A DNA stretch of 31,125 nt from Treponema sp. (GCA_016293645.1 JAEDDW010000017.1:1-31125), one strand, 5' to 3'. Positions 16,431 to 23,785 are shown, numbered from the stretch's first letter. The notes: generated by a model not told the origin, from the sequence alone. Numbers and translations are program-made.

Positions 16431-16638
16431 GTTGTCACAGGGTCCGTGATTAGCAAGATAGATGCAGGACGGTTCGACTATGCTCACCGGTCCTGCGTGT
16501 CATAGGATCCCTGAGCAGCGTCGAAGGGTCCGTGATTAGCAAGACAGATGCAGGACGGTTCGACTATGCTCACCGGTCCTGCGTGTCATAGGATCCCTGA
16601 AATGGCAGCGTAGCTTCAAGCCGCAACGTCGAAGGGTC
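16431..16638. repeat. Palindromic repeat cluster, 86-bp tandem units
   Basis: Two units begin with GGTCCGTGATTAGCAAGA at 16441 and 16527, a period of 86 bases. Each contains the inverted repeat GCAGGAC...GTCCTGC enclosing TTCGACTATGCTCA, then CATAGGATCCCTGA. In the second unit the short GCAGCG before TCGAAGGG is replaced by a longer segment with GGCAGCGTAGCTTCAAGCCG. The cluster fills the gap between the DUF2804 gene and the IS110 element, and ends abruptly at GGGTCC (16638), where the element begins. Confidence 0.85.
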
Positions 16639-16655
16639 CTCTCTCTTGTAGACTT

Positions 16656-17819
16656 TCAATGATGGCTCTCATTTTTAAGTACGAAGTAGATCTGGTTAAG
16701 CAGTTTATGGCATAAAAAGCCCATGGTCTTGAAATGGTTTTTCCCTTGGGAACATCTTTCGCCATAAACCTTCAGGATATCCTTGTTGTGGTTGACATTG
16801 ACAAATGACGCTATCCATAATGCCCGCCGCAGATAAGGAGAACCTCTTTTGGACATGTGGTTTTCATGGCTTATGAAATTTCCCGACTGCTTTACGGAAG
16901 GATCGATTCCGGCAAAGGCTGCAAGTTTTTTTGCGGAAGAAAATCTGTTTATGTCGCCAATCTCACTTAAGATCACAGCACCAAGAACGGGTCCTATGCC
17001 CGGCAATTCGGTAAGGCTGCTGTTGTATGAAGAAAAAAATTTTGAGATGCAGCCTTCAAGTACCTTTATCTGACGCTCGTAGAGTTCAATCTGTTCTATC
17101 ATCTGCACCACCATGAGAGACAGGTTTTCAGATTCCATTATGGCATGAAAGGAATTTTCTGCAAGAAGCTTAAGTAAGCGTGCTTTGCCTTCCTTGAATT
17201 TTCCCCGGCTTGCGTTGCTCATTATTGATGAGAGTTCTTCAAGCGGAACTTCTGCAACTGCCCTTGCGCTTGCACAACGTTTCAATATGGCACATGAAGT
17301 CTTGCCAAACATGTCAGAGAAAAAATGCTGGTATTCCGGAAAGATTTTATCCATTATGACAACTACCTTGCGTTTTAAATCAGCACAAATGTCTACCATA
17401 TAGAATCTTTGTCTTGACAGATCTCTTACTGCAAGCAGTTTGTCATCCTTCAGTCTTGTTTCAGCATACTGACCAATTCTTATTACCTGGGCAATGATTT
17501 TGCAGTCGACACTGTCTGTCTTTGTCCGTCGTATGTAAAGATTTCTCAATGCATCCGACTGCAGGGGATTGATCACATGGACAACATATTTGCAATCAAC
17601 AAGCCGTGTATACAGGTTGATCCAATAATGCCCTGTTGCTTCCATTCCGATTTCAAATTGGGATACGTCAGCTGAAATTTCATTCATTTTTGAAAGAAGC
17701 AGGCGGAACCCCTCCAGGCTGTTCTGGAACCTGAAGGATTTTCCCATGGGCTTTCCGTTTGAATCTGTGATCAGGGCCTGATGATTTTTTTTTGCGATAT
17801 CTATTCCAACTATGAACAT
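16656..17819 (-). CDS. IS110-family transposase/recombinase
   Basis: Protein of 387 residues, full length and apparently intact. The N-terminal RuvC-like domain has the DEDD residues: D7 in GIDIAKK, E60 in MEATGHYW, and D102 and D105 in KTDSVDCK. The C-terminal Transposase_20 domain is recognised by ELPGIGPVLGAVILSEIG and AFAGIDPSVKQSG, where the conserved serine of KQSG is present. Enzymes of this family are recombinases guided by a bridge RNA transcribed from the element's own noncoding end. The start is supported by GAGGAGA eight bases upstream of the ATG. It lies between a palindromic repeat cluster and the outer-membrane protein gene. Confidence 0.95.
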   Translation of the reverse strand: MFIVGIDIAKKNHQALITDSNGKPMGKSFRFQNSLEGFRLLLSKMNEISADVSQFEIGMEATGHYWINLYTRLVDCKYVVHVINPLQSDALRNLYIRRTKTDSVDCKIIAQVIRIGQYAETRLKDDKLLAVRDLSRQRFYMVDICADLKRKVVVIMDKIFPEYQHFFSDMFGKTSCAILKRCASARAVAEVPLEELSSIMSNASRGKFKEGKARLLKLLAENSFHAIMESENLSLMVVQMIEQIELYERQIKVLEGCISKFFSSYNSSLTELPGIGPVLGAVILSEIGDINRFSSAKKLAAFAGIDPSVKQSGNFISHENHMSKRGSPYLRRALWIASFVNVNHNKDILKVYGERCSQGKNHFKTMGFLCHKLLNQIYFVLKNESHH

Positions 17820-17824
17820 GTCTT

Positions 17825-17960
17825 CTCCTCAAAAACAGAAGAACTATCACTACCGGAAATCAGAATTCTGATTCCGGCTGAACTCCTATTCTTATTTTCG
17901 GGTTCTTAATGTCCCAAGGAGGCTATCAGGATATTCAAGGATAATTCTCTGTTTTCAAAA
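17825..17960 (-). ncRNA. Candidate IS110 bridge-RNA region
   Basis: The noncoding segment upstream of the transposase contains a near-perfect hairpin: CCGGAAATCAGAA (17853-17865) facing TTCTGATTCCGG (17866-17877), with a single bulged A. Stems with bulges in this location are typical of IS110-subgroup bridge RNAs. The target- and donor-binding loops cannot be assigned without knowing the exact ends, so the extent is approximate. Known from the family: the RNA comes from the left noncoding end. Seen here: only the hairpin and the location. Confidence 0.4.
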
Positions 17961-18024
17961 CGTAGCACAATTGAAAACTAAAATCAATTTTTTACTTTTC
18001 CCTCTATTATAAGGAGGCTAAGAG

Positions 18025-19254
18025 ATGAAAAAGACTCTTATCGCAGTAGCTGCAGCAGCAGCATTGACAACATCTGCATTCGCAGAAATCACATTTGGTT
18101 CATGGCTTCGTGTACTTGCAGCTCCAGTTGCAAGTGACGGAGACGAAACAGTAACAGCAATGGGTAACTCTTGGGGTTATGGTGCTCGCGTTGCTCGTCT
18201 TAACGTAAATGCTGTAGCAGAAGACGGAAAGGCTGGTTTTGACATGGGTATTTACAATGACCTTAACGATGGTCTTTCAACAGGTGACCAGTGGTCAATC
18301 TGGACAAAACCAGTTGAACAGGTAAAACTTTCATTCGGTAAGTATGATAACAATACTCTCCGTGGTGATGTTTGCTACGGTTCATGGAACTGGCTCCGCC
18401 CAACATCTTCTTGGATTGCAGAAGACGAAGGTCTCTTAATGTCTGGTAACGGTGGCAAGGGTGCCCTTATTGAAGTTACACCAATTGAAGGACTTTACAT
18501 CCAGGCCCTTATTCCAATTGATACAACAAAACAGAAGGCTGAAGATGTATATAAGAACGCACGCGGTGGTTTTGCTTACAGCATCGACGGTATTGGTAAA
18601 ATCAAGGGACAGTTGATTCTTAACAACACACCAGAAAAAGCAGCAACAAAAGATGTTTACGGTTGGAAAGATGATGATGATGATCCATCAACAGCCCCTA
18701 CTTGGACTGTTGTAACAGAAGCAGCAGCAGCTTCTGATTCAGCTCTTGACAAGACAATCGAAGCAGAATTTGACCTTGTTGCTGTAGAAAACCTTTGGGC
18801 AGGTTTCGGTGCAAAGTTTAATCTTTGGGACGAAGATGATAATCACAAAGAAGATGAAAAGATCAAACTTGCTCTTGGTGCATCATACCAGGTTAACGAC
18901 CAGATTAAGGTAACAGCTTCTGGTGCATTCTTTATGTACACAGAAAAGAAAGATGATGGTGGAGTTGACCCACGTTTCCAGCTTGGTGCAGGAATTGACT
19001 ACAGCTTTGGCAATGGTATAAACCTTGCAGCAGACGTTCGCTATCTTTCTAAGAAAAATGATGTGGACAACACAGACCACCTTGCATTCCTTGTTGGTGC
19101 AACAAAGGGAATTTCTTCTAACGGTTATGTTGGTGTTGGTTTCCAGGCACAGACAAACAGCGGAACCTGGGCTAACACTGTAATTAAAGGTGAAGAAGCA
19201 AAGGGAGACAAGCTTACATGGGCTATCCCAGTTGCAATGTCTGTATGGTTCTAA
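18025..19254 (+). CDS. Treponeme-type outer-membrane beta-barrel protein (porin-like)
   Basis: Protein of 409 residues. The signal peptide is MKKTLIAVAAAAALTTSAFA with cleavage before EITFG. The mature protein has alternating amphipathic strands with many aromatic residues at strand ends (for example VKLSFGKYDN, YIQALIPI, IKGQLILN, YVGVGFQAQT). It ends in AMSVWF, where a terminal Phe is the usual signal for insertion by the BAM machinery. An Asp-rich loop (DDDDDPS) and an acidic segment (DEDDNHKEDEK) are probable surface or periplasmic turns. The ribosome-binding site is strong (AAGGAGG), and codon use is biased toward a narrow set typical of abundant proteins. A single gene with its own strong terminator. 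The substrate is unknown. I see no clear promoter in the 60 bases between it and the IS110 element. Confidence 0.85.
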   Translation: MKKTLIAVAAAAALTTSAFAEITFGSWLRVLAAPVASDGDETVTAMGNSWGYGARVARLNVNAVAEDGKAGFDMGIYNDLNDGLSTGDQWSIWTKPVEQVKLSFGKYDNNTLRGDVCYGSWNWLRPTSSWIAEDEGLLMSGNGGKGALIEVTPIEGLYIQALIPIDTTKQKAEDVYKNARGGFAYSIDGIGKIKGQLILNNTPEKAATKDVYGWKDDDDDPSTAPTWTVVTEAAAASDSALDKTIEAEFDLVAVENLWAGFGAKFNLWDEDDNHKEDEKIKLALGASYQVNDQIKVTASGAFFMYTEKKDDGGVDPRFQLGAGIDYSFGNGINLAADVRYLSKKNDVDNTDHLAFLVGATKGISSNGYVGVGFQAQTNSGTWANTVIKGEEAKGDKLTWAIPVAMSVWF

Positions 19255-19300
19255 TCATAGCAAGCTACTGCTAAATGTTTGACTCTTAAAGAGTAAACAG

Positions 19301-19329
19301 CCGGACCCTCATCAGGTCCGGTTTTTTTT
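19301..19329 (+). terminator. Terminator of the outer-membrane protein gene
   Basis: CCGGACC (19301-19307) pairs with GGTCCGG (19315-19321) and is followed by eight T residues (19322-19329). The stem is perfect. It begins 47 bases after the stop codon. Confidence 0.9.
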
Positions 19330-19338
19330 GTTTAAAAA

Positions 19339-19719
19339 TGGACGGTTCGACTGCGCTCAGCAATCCTGCGTACATGCTCAGCGCAATCCTGCGTCATAGG
19401 ATCCCTGAAATGGCAGCGTAGCTTCAAGCCGCAACGTCGAAGGGGCCGTGATTAAGCAAGATAAATGCAGGACGGTTCGACTGCGCTCACCGATCCTGCC
19501 CATAGGATCCCTGAAATGGCAGCGTAGCTTCAAGCCGCAATGTCGAAGGGTCCGTGATTAAGCAAGATAGATGCAGGACGGTTCGACTATGCTCACCGAT
19601 CCTGCTCATGGTCCCTGAGCCTGCCGAAGGGGCTGCGATTAAGCAAGATGAATGCAGGACGGTTCGACTATGCTCACCGATCCTGCCCATGGTGCCTGAG
19701 TCTGCCGAAGGGCGATTAT
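19339..19719. repeat. Palindromic repeat cluster of the 16431 family
   Basis: Four to five units of the TTCGAC...GCTCA family are present, with GCAGGAC...(G)ATCCTGC arms, the CATAGGATCCCTGA link and the GTGATTAAGCAAGAT spacer. Two units carry the long GGCAGCGTAGCTTCAAGCCG segment, two carry short CTGCCGAAGG ends. The small minus-strand open frame across this block is merely the translation of the repeats. No gene is evident in it. Confidence 0.85.
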
Positions 19720-19735
19720 TGCGGCGGTGATTCAT

Positions 19736-19764
19736 TTGACGACGCTGGTTTTTTGTAGTATCTT
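19736..19764 (+). promoter_or_regulatory. Predicted promoter of a short convergent RNA
   Basis: TTGACG at 19736-19741, a 17-base spacer and TATCTT at 19759-19764 (TAGTAT at 19756 is an alternative). It points toward the terminator at 19814-19857, giving an RNA of about 85-90 bases convergent with the small hydrophobic peptide gene. Confidence 0.45.
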
Positions 19765-19770
19765 AGAAAC

Positions 19771-19857
19771 AAGGAAGCGCCCAGACAATTGGTCGTCTCC
19801 ACATTTTTTGCAATAAGCCGTCCATGTGTGAAACTTTAGTGGGCGGCTTTATTTTTT
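19771..19857 (+). ncRNA. Candidate antitoxin RNA of a type I toxin-antitoxin locus
   Basis: Between the predicted promoter and an intrinsic terminator lies a noncoding segment of about 87 bases. The terminator stem AAGCCGTCCA (19815-19824) pairs with TGGGCGGCTT (19840-19849), perfect on the plus strand with one G-U pair, followed by TATTTTTT. It ends at the last codon of the convergent 32-codon gene, so its 3' end would overlap the toxin message. This is the convergent arrangement of type I antitoxins such as RatA and RNAII of the Fst system. Transcription has not been shown. Confidence 0.4.
19814..19857 (+). terminator. Terminator between candidate antitoxin RNA and toxin gene
   Basis: A ten-base-pair stem (19815-19824 with 19840-19849, loop of 15 bases) is followed by TATTTTTT on the plus strand. 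On the minus strand the same stem has a C-A mismatch and no good U-tract, so termination should be mainly in the plus direction. A shortened copy of this segment occurs at 20482. Confidence 0.65.
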
Positions 19858-19954
19858 ACTCATTCTTATCTTTCAGGTAAGAGAGCAAAGCTATAATCAT
19901 GCAGACAACTGTTGCTGCGCATGCAACAACAGCGATAATTCTGTCAACAATCAT
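19856..19954 (-). CDS. 32-residue hydrophobic peptide, type I toxin-like
   Basis: A short frame of 32 codons (MIVDRIIAVVACAATV, then VCMIIALLSYLKDKNE) with a strong ribosome-binding site, GGGAGG five to six bases before the ATG. The peptide has a short polar start, one membrane-spanning segment of about 20 residues containing two Cys, and a charged tail. This size and layout are those of membrane-acting type I toxins (Fst, TxpA, BsrG and holin-like toxins). An AT-rich stretch at 20041-20070 gives possible promoter elements, with a leader of about 85 bases containing a GCCTG/CAGGC hairpin. A short convergent RNA with its own terminator meets the 3' end. I do not recognise a specific family, and toxicity is inferred only from these features. 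Confidence 0.55.
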   Translation of the reverse strand: MIVDRIIAVVACAATVVCMIIALLSYLKDKNE

Positions 19955-20127
19955 AACTACCTCCCATCATCATATTTCAGCCAGCTACATTGTTACTGAC
20001 AGATTGAGTCCGGGAGACGCCGCCTGTCCAGGCACTTCCTATAATATATATAATTGTGAATGGATAAAAATTTACACTTCCGGCGTTTTTATGTCATTTC
20101 GGTGATGACAGACGTTTACGTCATTGC

Positions 20128-20465
20128 GAGCCGCAGGACGGTTCGACTATGCTCACCGGTCCTGCCCATAGGATCCTTGATCCTGCGTCATAGGATCCCT
20201 GAAATGGCAGCGTAGCTTCAAGCCGCAACGTCGAAGGGTCCGTGATTAGCAAGATAGATGCAGGACGGTTCGACTATGCTCACCGATCCTGCCCATAGGA
20301 TCCTTGATCCTGCGTCATAGGATCCCTGAAATGGCAGCGTAGCTTCACGCCACAACGTCATAGGATCCCTGAGCAACGTCGAAGGGGCCGTGATTGGCAA
20401 GATGAATGCAGGATACTTCGACTGTGCTCAGCAATCCTGCGTACGGCTTAGCAGTCCTGCACATA
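20128..20465. repeat. Palindromic repeat cluster between the toxin-like locus and pth
   Basis: Several units of the TTCGAC...GCTCA family, with CATAGGATCC(C/T)TGA links. One hairpin has the GCAGGAT/ATCCTGC arms used at 26134 (20408-20440), others GCAGGAC/GTCCTGC. The left edge (GTCATTGCGAGCC, near 20120) is a fragment of the second repeat family found at 23345. No gene is evident; the small minus-strand frame at 20218-20400 is a translation of the repeats. Confidence 0.85.
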
Positions 20466-20481
20466 AGCTACTTGCAATAAC

Positions 20482-20507
20482 GGGCGGCTTTATTTTTTAC
20501 TCATTCT
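20482..20507 (-). repeat. 26-bp duplicate of the toxin 3' end
   Basis: Identical over 26 bases to 19841-19866, which covers the last three codons and stop of the 32-residue peptide and one arm of its hairpin. TTGCAATA also recurs just beyond. The peptide body and the other hairpin arm are absent, so this is a remnant of a second copy, lying five bases downstream of the pth stop codon. Confidence 0.7.
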
Positions 20508-20511
20508 AGCC

Positions 20512-21168
20512 CTACACTTCCACCAGTTTCTTTTTATTCCACTCTTTCTGAAGGTTTGTTGCGTCTTTGATCGTAAGGAACTTTGCGAACATGGGATTCA
20601 TCATGGAGAAAATCTGCGACAAGGTGATTTTTTCATCACTTGTGAATGATCCAAGGACATAGTCGGCGACATTTCCGTTGGCGGGCTTTCCGACGCCGAT
20701 GCGGATTCTCCAGAAGTCTGGCGTCCCAAAAGTCTCCTTTGTCGAGCGAAGTCCATTGTGGCCGCCAAGACCGCCGGACCATTTGAGGCCAACAGTACCC
20801 AAAGGAAGTTCAATCTCATCATGAACGACAAGCACATCTGAAGCCGGAATCTTGAAAAATCGTGCAGCCTCCCCGATTGCCTGTCCGCTCAAATTCATGT
20901 AGGTCATCGGCTTCATGAAATAGATTTTCTTTGGTGCGCAGTCTGGAATCGGAAGAGTTCCGTTATCCCTTTCCTTGATAAGTCCTGCATCCTTAAGCCA
21001 GGTTGCAAAAACATCATAGTCGACGCAGCAGAAATCCGCCTTGTATTTTGACTGCCATGAAATTTTATCTGCAAAAGGCAAAGCAGCTTCAAAGAGCCAC
21101 CCGGCATTATGCCTTGTATCTTCGTATTCCTTTCCGTAATTTCCCAAAAAAGCAACTAACTGAATCAT
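20512..21168 (-). CDS. pth: Peptidyl-tRNA hydrolase
   Basis: Protein of 218 residues that recycles tRNA by cleaving the ester bond of peptidyl-tRNAs released from stalled ribosomes. All family residues are present: N10 and H20 in FLGNYGKEYEDTRHN (the same numbering as the E. coli enzyme), the Asn of MKPMTYMNLSG, the catalytic Asp of VVHDE and the Asn of GGHNGLRS. The Pro usually found in LGNPG is Tyr here. Slightly longer than the typical 190-200 residues through an insert near residues 50-70. No strong ribosome-binding site is seen; the nearest candidate, GGAG, is about 20 bases upstream. Downstream lies the duplicate of the toxin 3' end. Confidence 0.95.
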   Translation of the reverse strand: MIQLVAFLGNYGKEYEDTRHNAGWLFEAALPFADKISWQSKYKADFCCVDYDVFATWLKDAGLIKERDNGTLPIPDCAPKKIYFMKPMTYMNLSGQAIGEAARFFKIPASDVLVVHDEIELPLGTVGLKWSGGLGGHNGLRSTKETFGTPDFWRIRIGVGKPANGNVADYVLGSFTSDEKITLSQIFSMMNPMFAKFLTIKDATNLQKEWNKKKLVEV

Positions 21169-21375
21169 AAGATCATTTTAGTTGATTTCTCCAGGAATGT
21201 CACAGGGGCAAAGGGAACACCGGAGTGAATATAACCAGTTCCGGTCAAACTGCGTTTTGCGACCCATTCATATCTCTTCGGACTTCTGTCCGATGCTTTA
21301 CAACAGCTTGGCGGGAGCACCCCAGAAGGCTTGGCACAGTTCTCTGCGAGAGCATTTTTATATTACTATTTGACT
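21169..21375. other. Unexplained block between the P-type ATPase and pth
   Basis: About 200 bases with no assigned gene. A frame starting at a TTG (21182) runs open on the plus strand for 63 codons to 21373, antisense to both neighbours. On the minus strand another frame (MLSQRTVPSLLGCSRQAV near its start) is open for 36 codons. A perfect stem TCGGAC/GTCCGA lies at 21278-21293, and GCTTGGC occurs twice (near 21304 and 21328). No ribosome-binding site stands out. It could be a decayed gene, a structured RNA or a small antisense gene; I cannot choose. Confidence 0.4.
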
Positions 21376-23316
21376 CTATTTCTTTTTCAACAGTCTGATA
21401 CTGTTCAATATTGTAAGAAGGCACACGCCTACATCGCCGAAGATTGCGAGCCACATGTTCACGAAACCGCATGCGCACATCCCAAGGATCGCAACCTTTA
21501 CTGCAATGCTGAACCCAATGTTCTGTTTAACATTGACCATGGTCTTCTTTGCAAGCCTTACTGCAAGCGCAACATTCTCGATGTTGTCATCCATGATAAC
21601 GATGTCTGCCGCCTCTATTGCGGAATCACTTCCCATGGCACCCATGGCGATTCCAACATCGCTTCTTGTAAGGACTGGAGCATCGTTGATTCCGTCTCCA
21701 ACAAAGACTACAGTTCCGCCGGAATTATTTTTCATAAGGCTTTCAATTTCCTCAACCTTGTTCTGGGGTAAAAGCTCCGCACGCACTTCATCAATGCCAA
21801 TGGAAGAAGCAATGGTCTGTGCGTTGCTCTCTGTATCACCCGTAAGCATCACTGTTGTTGGAATTCCAACATTGTGGATTTTCTCTATTGCTGCCTTTGC
21901 GTTTTCCTTGACCACATCGCTGATGATGATTCTTCCGGCAAACACACCGTCAATTGCGGCATATACAACTGAACCTGCGACATCACTTGCAGCCTCGGAC
22001 CTTTCATCAAAGCCCTGGACCTTTTCAAGCATCATGAGTTTTCCGTTACCGGCAATAACTTTCTTTCCGTCAACAACACATTTGCTTCCATGTCCGCTGA
22101 TTTCTTCCGCTTCTTCCACTGTAAGTTTTCCGCAGTTTTCGCAAGCGTGGAAATTCCTCAACGACTTTGAAACAGGATGATCGCTGTAGTATTCTGCATG
22201 GGTTACAAGGGCTGCAAGTTCATCCTTTGAAAGATTACATTCTTCTGCAACTTCAACAGCAGTAACTTCATAAACTCCTTTTGTCAAAGTCCCGGTCTTG
22301 TCAAAGGCAACTGTTTTTGCACGGGACAAAAGTTCAAGATAGCTTGAACCTTTCACAAGGATTCCGTCTTTCCCCGCACGACCGATTCCAGCAAAGAAAC
22401 TGAGCGGTACAGAAATTACAAGGGCGCAAGGGCAAGAGACAACAAGCATCTCGCAGGCACGGTAAAGCCATGTCTTGAAGTGTTCGTCCCACCCAAGGAT
22501 TGTAGGCGGAACAACTGCAACAGCCACGGCAAGAATGCAGACAATCGGAGTGTAAACCTTTGCAAATCGTGTGATGAATTTTTCACTTGATGCTTTTTTC
22601 TCCTGGGCATTTTCAATGAGGTCCAGGATCTTAGAAACTGTGCTTTCACCGAATTCCTTAGTGACCTTGATTTCAATCACTGCCCTTGTGTTTACAAAGC
22701 CGCTTAGGATTTCATCGCCTTCATTTATTTCACGCGGAACGCTTTCACCCGTAAGGGCGCTTGTATCAACCATAGTCGAGCCCTTTGAAATCATTCCGTC
22801 GAGAGGAACAAGCTCACCAGGTTTTACGATGATGGTCTCACCGACTTCAACATCGTCGGCATCAATTTCCATTTCCTTTCCGTCGCGGATCACACATGCC
22901 GTGTCAGGGCGAATATCCAGAAGTTCTTCAATGGTATCCTTTGTTTTGTCAGATGCCTTGTCCTCAAGATATTCCCCAAACTGGAACAGAATCATTACGG
23001 CGCAGGCTTCCATGTATTCACCGATCACAACGGCACCGATTGTAGCAACCGCCATAAGAAAAGATTCACTGAAACACTTTCCTTTAGAAAGGCTTTCAAC
23101 TGCCTCGCGGATTACAGGAAGTCCGCAAATAATGTATGAACCAAAATAAAGTGCAAGGTATATTCCGCGAAACACCATCGCATTGTTCCCTGCCGATGGC
23201 GCAAAAAATTTTTCAACAAAGATTCCCGCCGCAAACAAAACTGCGGAAAGAATTATTTTCTTAAGCGACATTTCTTCGCCATGTTCGTGATGATGTTCAC
23301 AGCAACTGCAACCCAT
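21376..23316 (-). CDS. P1B-type zinc/cadmium/lead-exporting ATPase
   Basis: Protein of 646 residues. The N-terminus (MGCSCCEHHHEHGEE) is a short Cys/His tail that replaces the usual ferredoxin-like HMA domain. Transmembrane pairs follow, then TGES (189-192) in the actuator domain, the metal-transport motif CPC (295-297), the phosphorylated DKTGT (339-343), LTGD and GDGINDAP in the nucleotide- and hinge regions. The last membrane helices have Lys and an Asp-x-Gly (NIGFSIAVKVAIL and GDVG), the signature of the P1B-2 zinc/cadmium/lead subgroup (ZntA/CadA). It pumps divalent metal out of the cytoplasm with ATP. Its ArsR/SmtB regulator is encoded upstream on the same strand but separated by repeats. 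AGGAGG is at good spacing from the ATG. Confidence 0.93.
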   Translation of the reverse strand: MGCSCCEHHHEHGEEMSLKKIILSAVLFAAGIFVEKFFAPSAGNNAMVFRGIYLALYFGSYIICGLPVIREAVESLSKGKCFSESFLMAVATIGAVVIGEYMEACAVMILFQFGEYLEDKASDKTKDTIEELLDIRPDTACVIRDGKEMEIDADDVEVGETIIVKPGELVPLDGMISKGSTMVDTSALTGESVPREINEGDEILSGFVNTRAVIEIKVTKEFGESTVSKILDLIENAQEKKASSEKFITRFAKVYTPIVCILAVAVAVVPPTILGWDEHFKTWLYRACEMLVVSCPCALVISVPLSFFAGIGRAGKDGILVKGSSYLELLSRAKTVAFDKTGTLTKGVYEVTAVEVAEECNLSKDELAALVTHAEYYSDHPVSKSLRNFHACENCGKLTVEEAEEISGHGSKCVVDGKKVIAGNGKLMMLEKVQGFDERSEAASDVAGSVVYAAIDGVFAGRIIISDVVKENAKAAIEKIHNVGIPTTVMLTGDTESNAQTIASSIGIDEVRAELLPQNKVEEIESLMKNNSGGTVVFVGDGINDAPVLTRSDVGIAMGAMGSDSAIEAADIVIMDDNIENVALAVRLAKKTMVNVKQNIGFSIAVKVAILGMCACGFVNMWLAIFGDVGVCLLTILNSIRLLKKK

Positions 23317-23344
23317 AATTTACCTCCTGTTTTTTTACAAACCT

Positions 23345-23770
23345 CAACGCCAGCACTCTCCCACGTTATTGCAAGCAAAGCACCCTACATCATTGCAAGC
23401 AAAGCGCCCCCTCCGTCATTGCGAGGAGCGTTAGCGACGTGGCAATCCACCTGCCGGTTTAGCTTAGGCATGCCTGGACTGCTTCGGCATCCTGCCTCGC
23501 AGTGACGTGGCTTTCCTCATTGCAAGCAAAGCGCCCTCCGTCATTGCAATCATAGGCCCTCTCCGTCATTGCGAGGAGCGTTAGCGACGAAGCAATCCAC
23601 CTGCCGGTTTAGCTTAGGCATGCTTGGACTGCTTCGGCATCCTGCCTCGCAGTGACGTGGCTTTCCTCATTGCAAGCAAAGCGCCCCCTACGTCATTGCA
23701 ATCATAGGCCCTCTCCGTCATTGCGAGCAAAGCGACCCACGTCATTGCGAGCGGAGCGCGGCAATCCACA
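23345..23770. repeat. Second repeat family: 150-bp tandem palindromic units
   Basis: Units of 150 bases begin at 23411 and 23561, with fragments on both sides. Each has arms CGTCATTGCGAG and CTCGCAGTGACG (23414-23425 with 23496-23507, and 150 bases further on) and an inner pair GCAATCCA/TGGACTGC, so a unit can fold into one long hairpin. Short GTCATTGCAAGCAAAGCG and GTCATTGCGAGC fragments are scattered from 23360 to 23770. The family differs from the TTCGAC...GCTCA repeats. Sequences of the form CGTCATTGCGAGGAGC are common dispersed repeats in many bacteria. No gene is seen in this 470-base gap. Confidence 0.85.
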
Positions 23771-23785
23771 CTGGCACTTCAGACT

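Larger units (their letters stand above)
16639..17960 (-). mobile_element. IS110-family insertion sequence (boundaries approximate)
   Basis: The element consists of a complete IS110-type recombinase gene at 16656-17819 and about 140 bases of noncoding DNA before its start. One end is placed at 16639, because the neighbouring repeat unit stops being recognisable there. The other end is a guess near 17960, ahead of the sequence serving the outer-membrane protein gene. IS110 elements lack terminal inverted repeats, so edges cannot be read directly. The left noncoding end is where this family encodes its bridge RNA. Confidence 0.7.

Noticed and set aside
16441..16526. tRNA-like GGTTCGA in the repeats
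   Set aside because: The sequence is part of the hairpin core; no acceptor stem or anticodon arm surrounds it. No tRNA was found anywhere in the window.
17969..18010. Promoter for the outer-membrane protein gene (TATTAT at 18005)
   Set aside because: The box would start transcription inside the ribosome-binding site, and no matching -35 is present.
19487..19735. 82-codon open frame on the minus strand with internally repeated protein sequence
   Set aside because: It translates the palindromic DNA repeats; the protein repeats mirror the DNA units and there is no ribosome-binding site.
19899..20105. 68-codon open frame on the plus strand opposite the small peptide
   Set aside because: It overlaps the toxin-like gene in antisense, has no ribosome-binding site and contains low-complexity Thr/His stretches; the minus-strand peptide has the better start signals.
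20218..20400. 60-codon open frame on the minus strand
   Set aside because: Again made only of repeat units.
16431..20465. CRISPR array, suggested by regular repeats
   Set aside because: Spacing is irregular, the spacers are themselves repeats of the same family, units are palindromic mosaics, and no cas genes are present.
21169..21375. SRP RNA, 6S RNA, tmRNA, RNase P RNA or a known riboswitch
   Set aside because: None of the diagnostic conserved blocks of these RNAs could be found on either strand.
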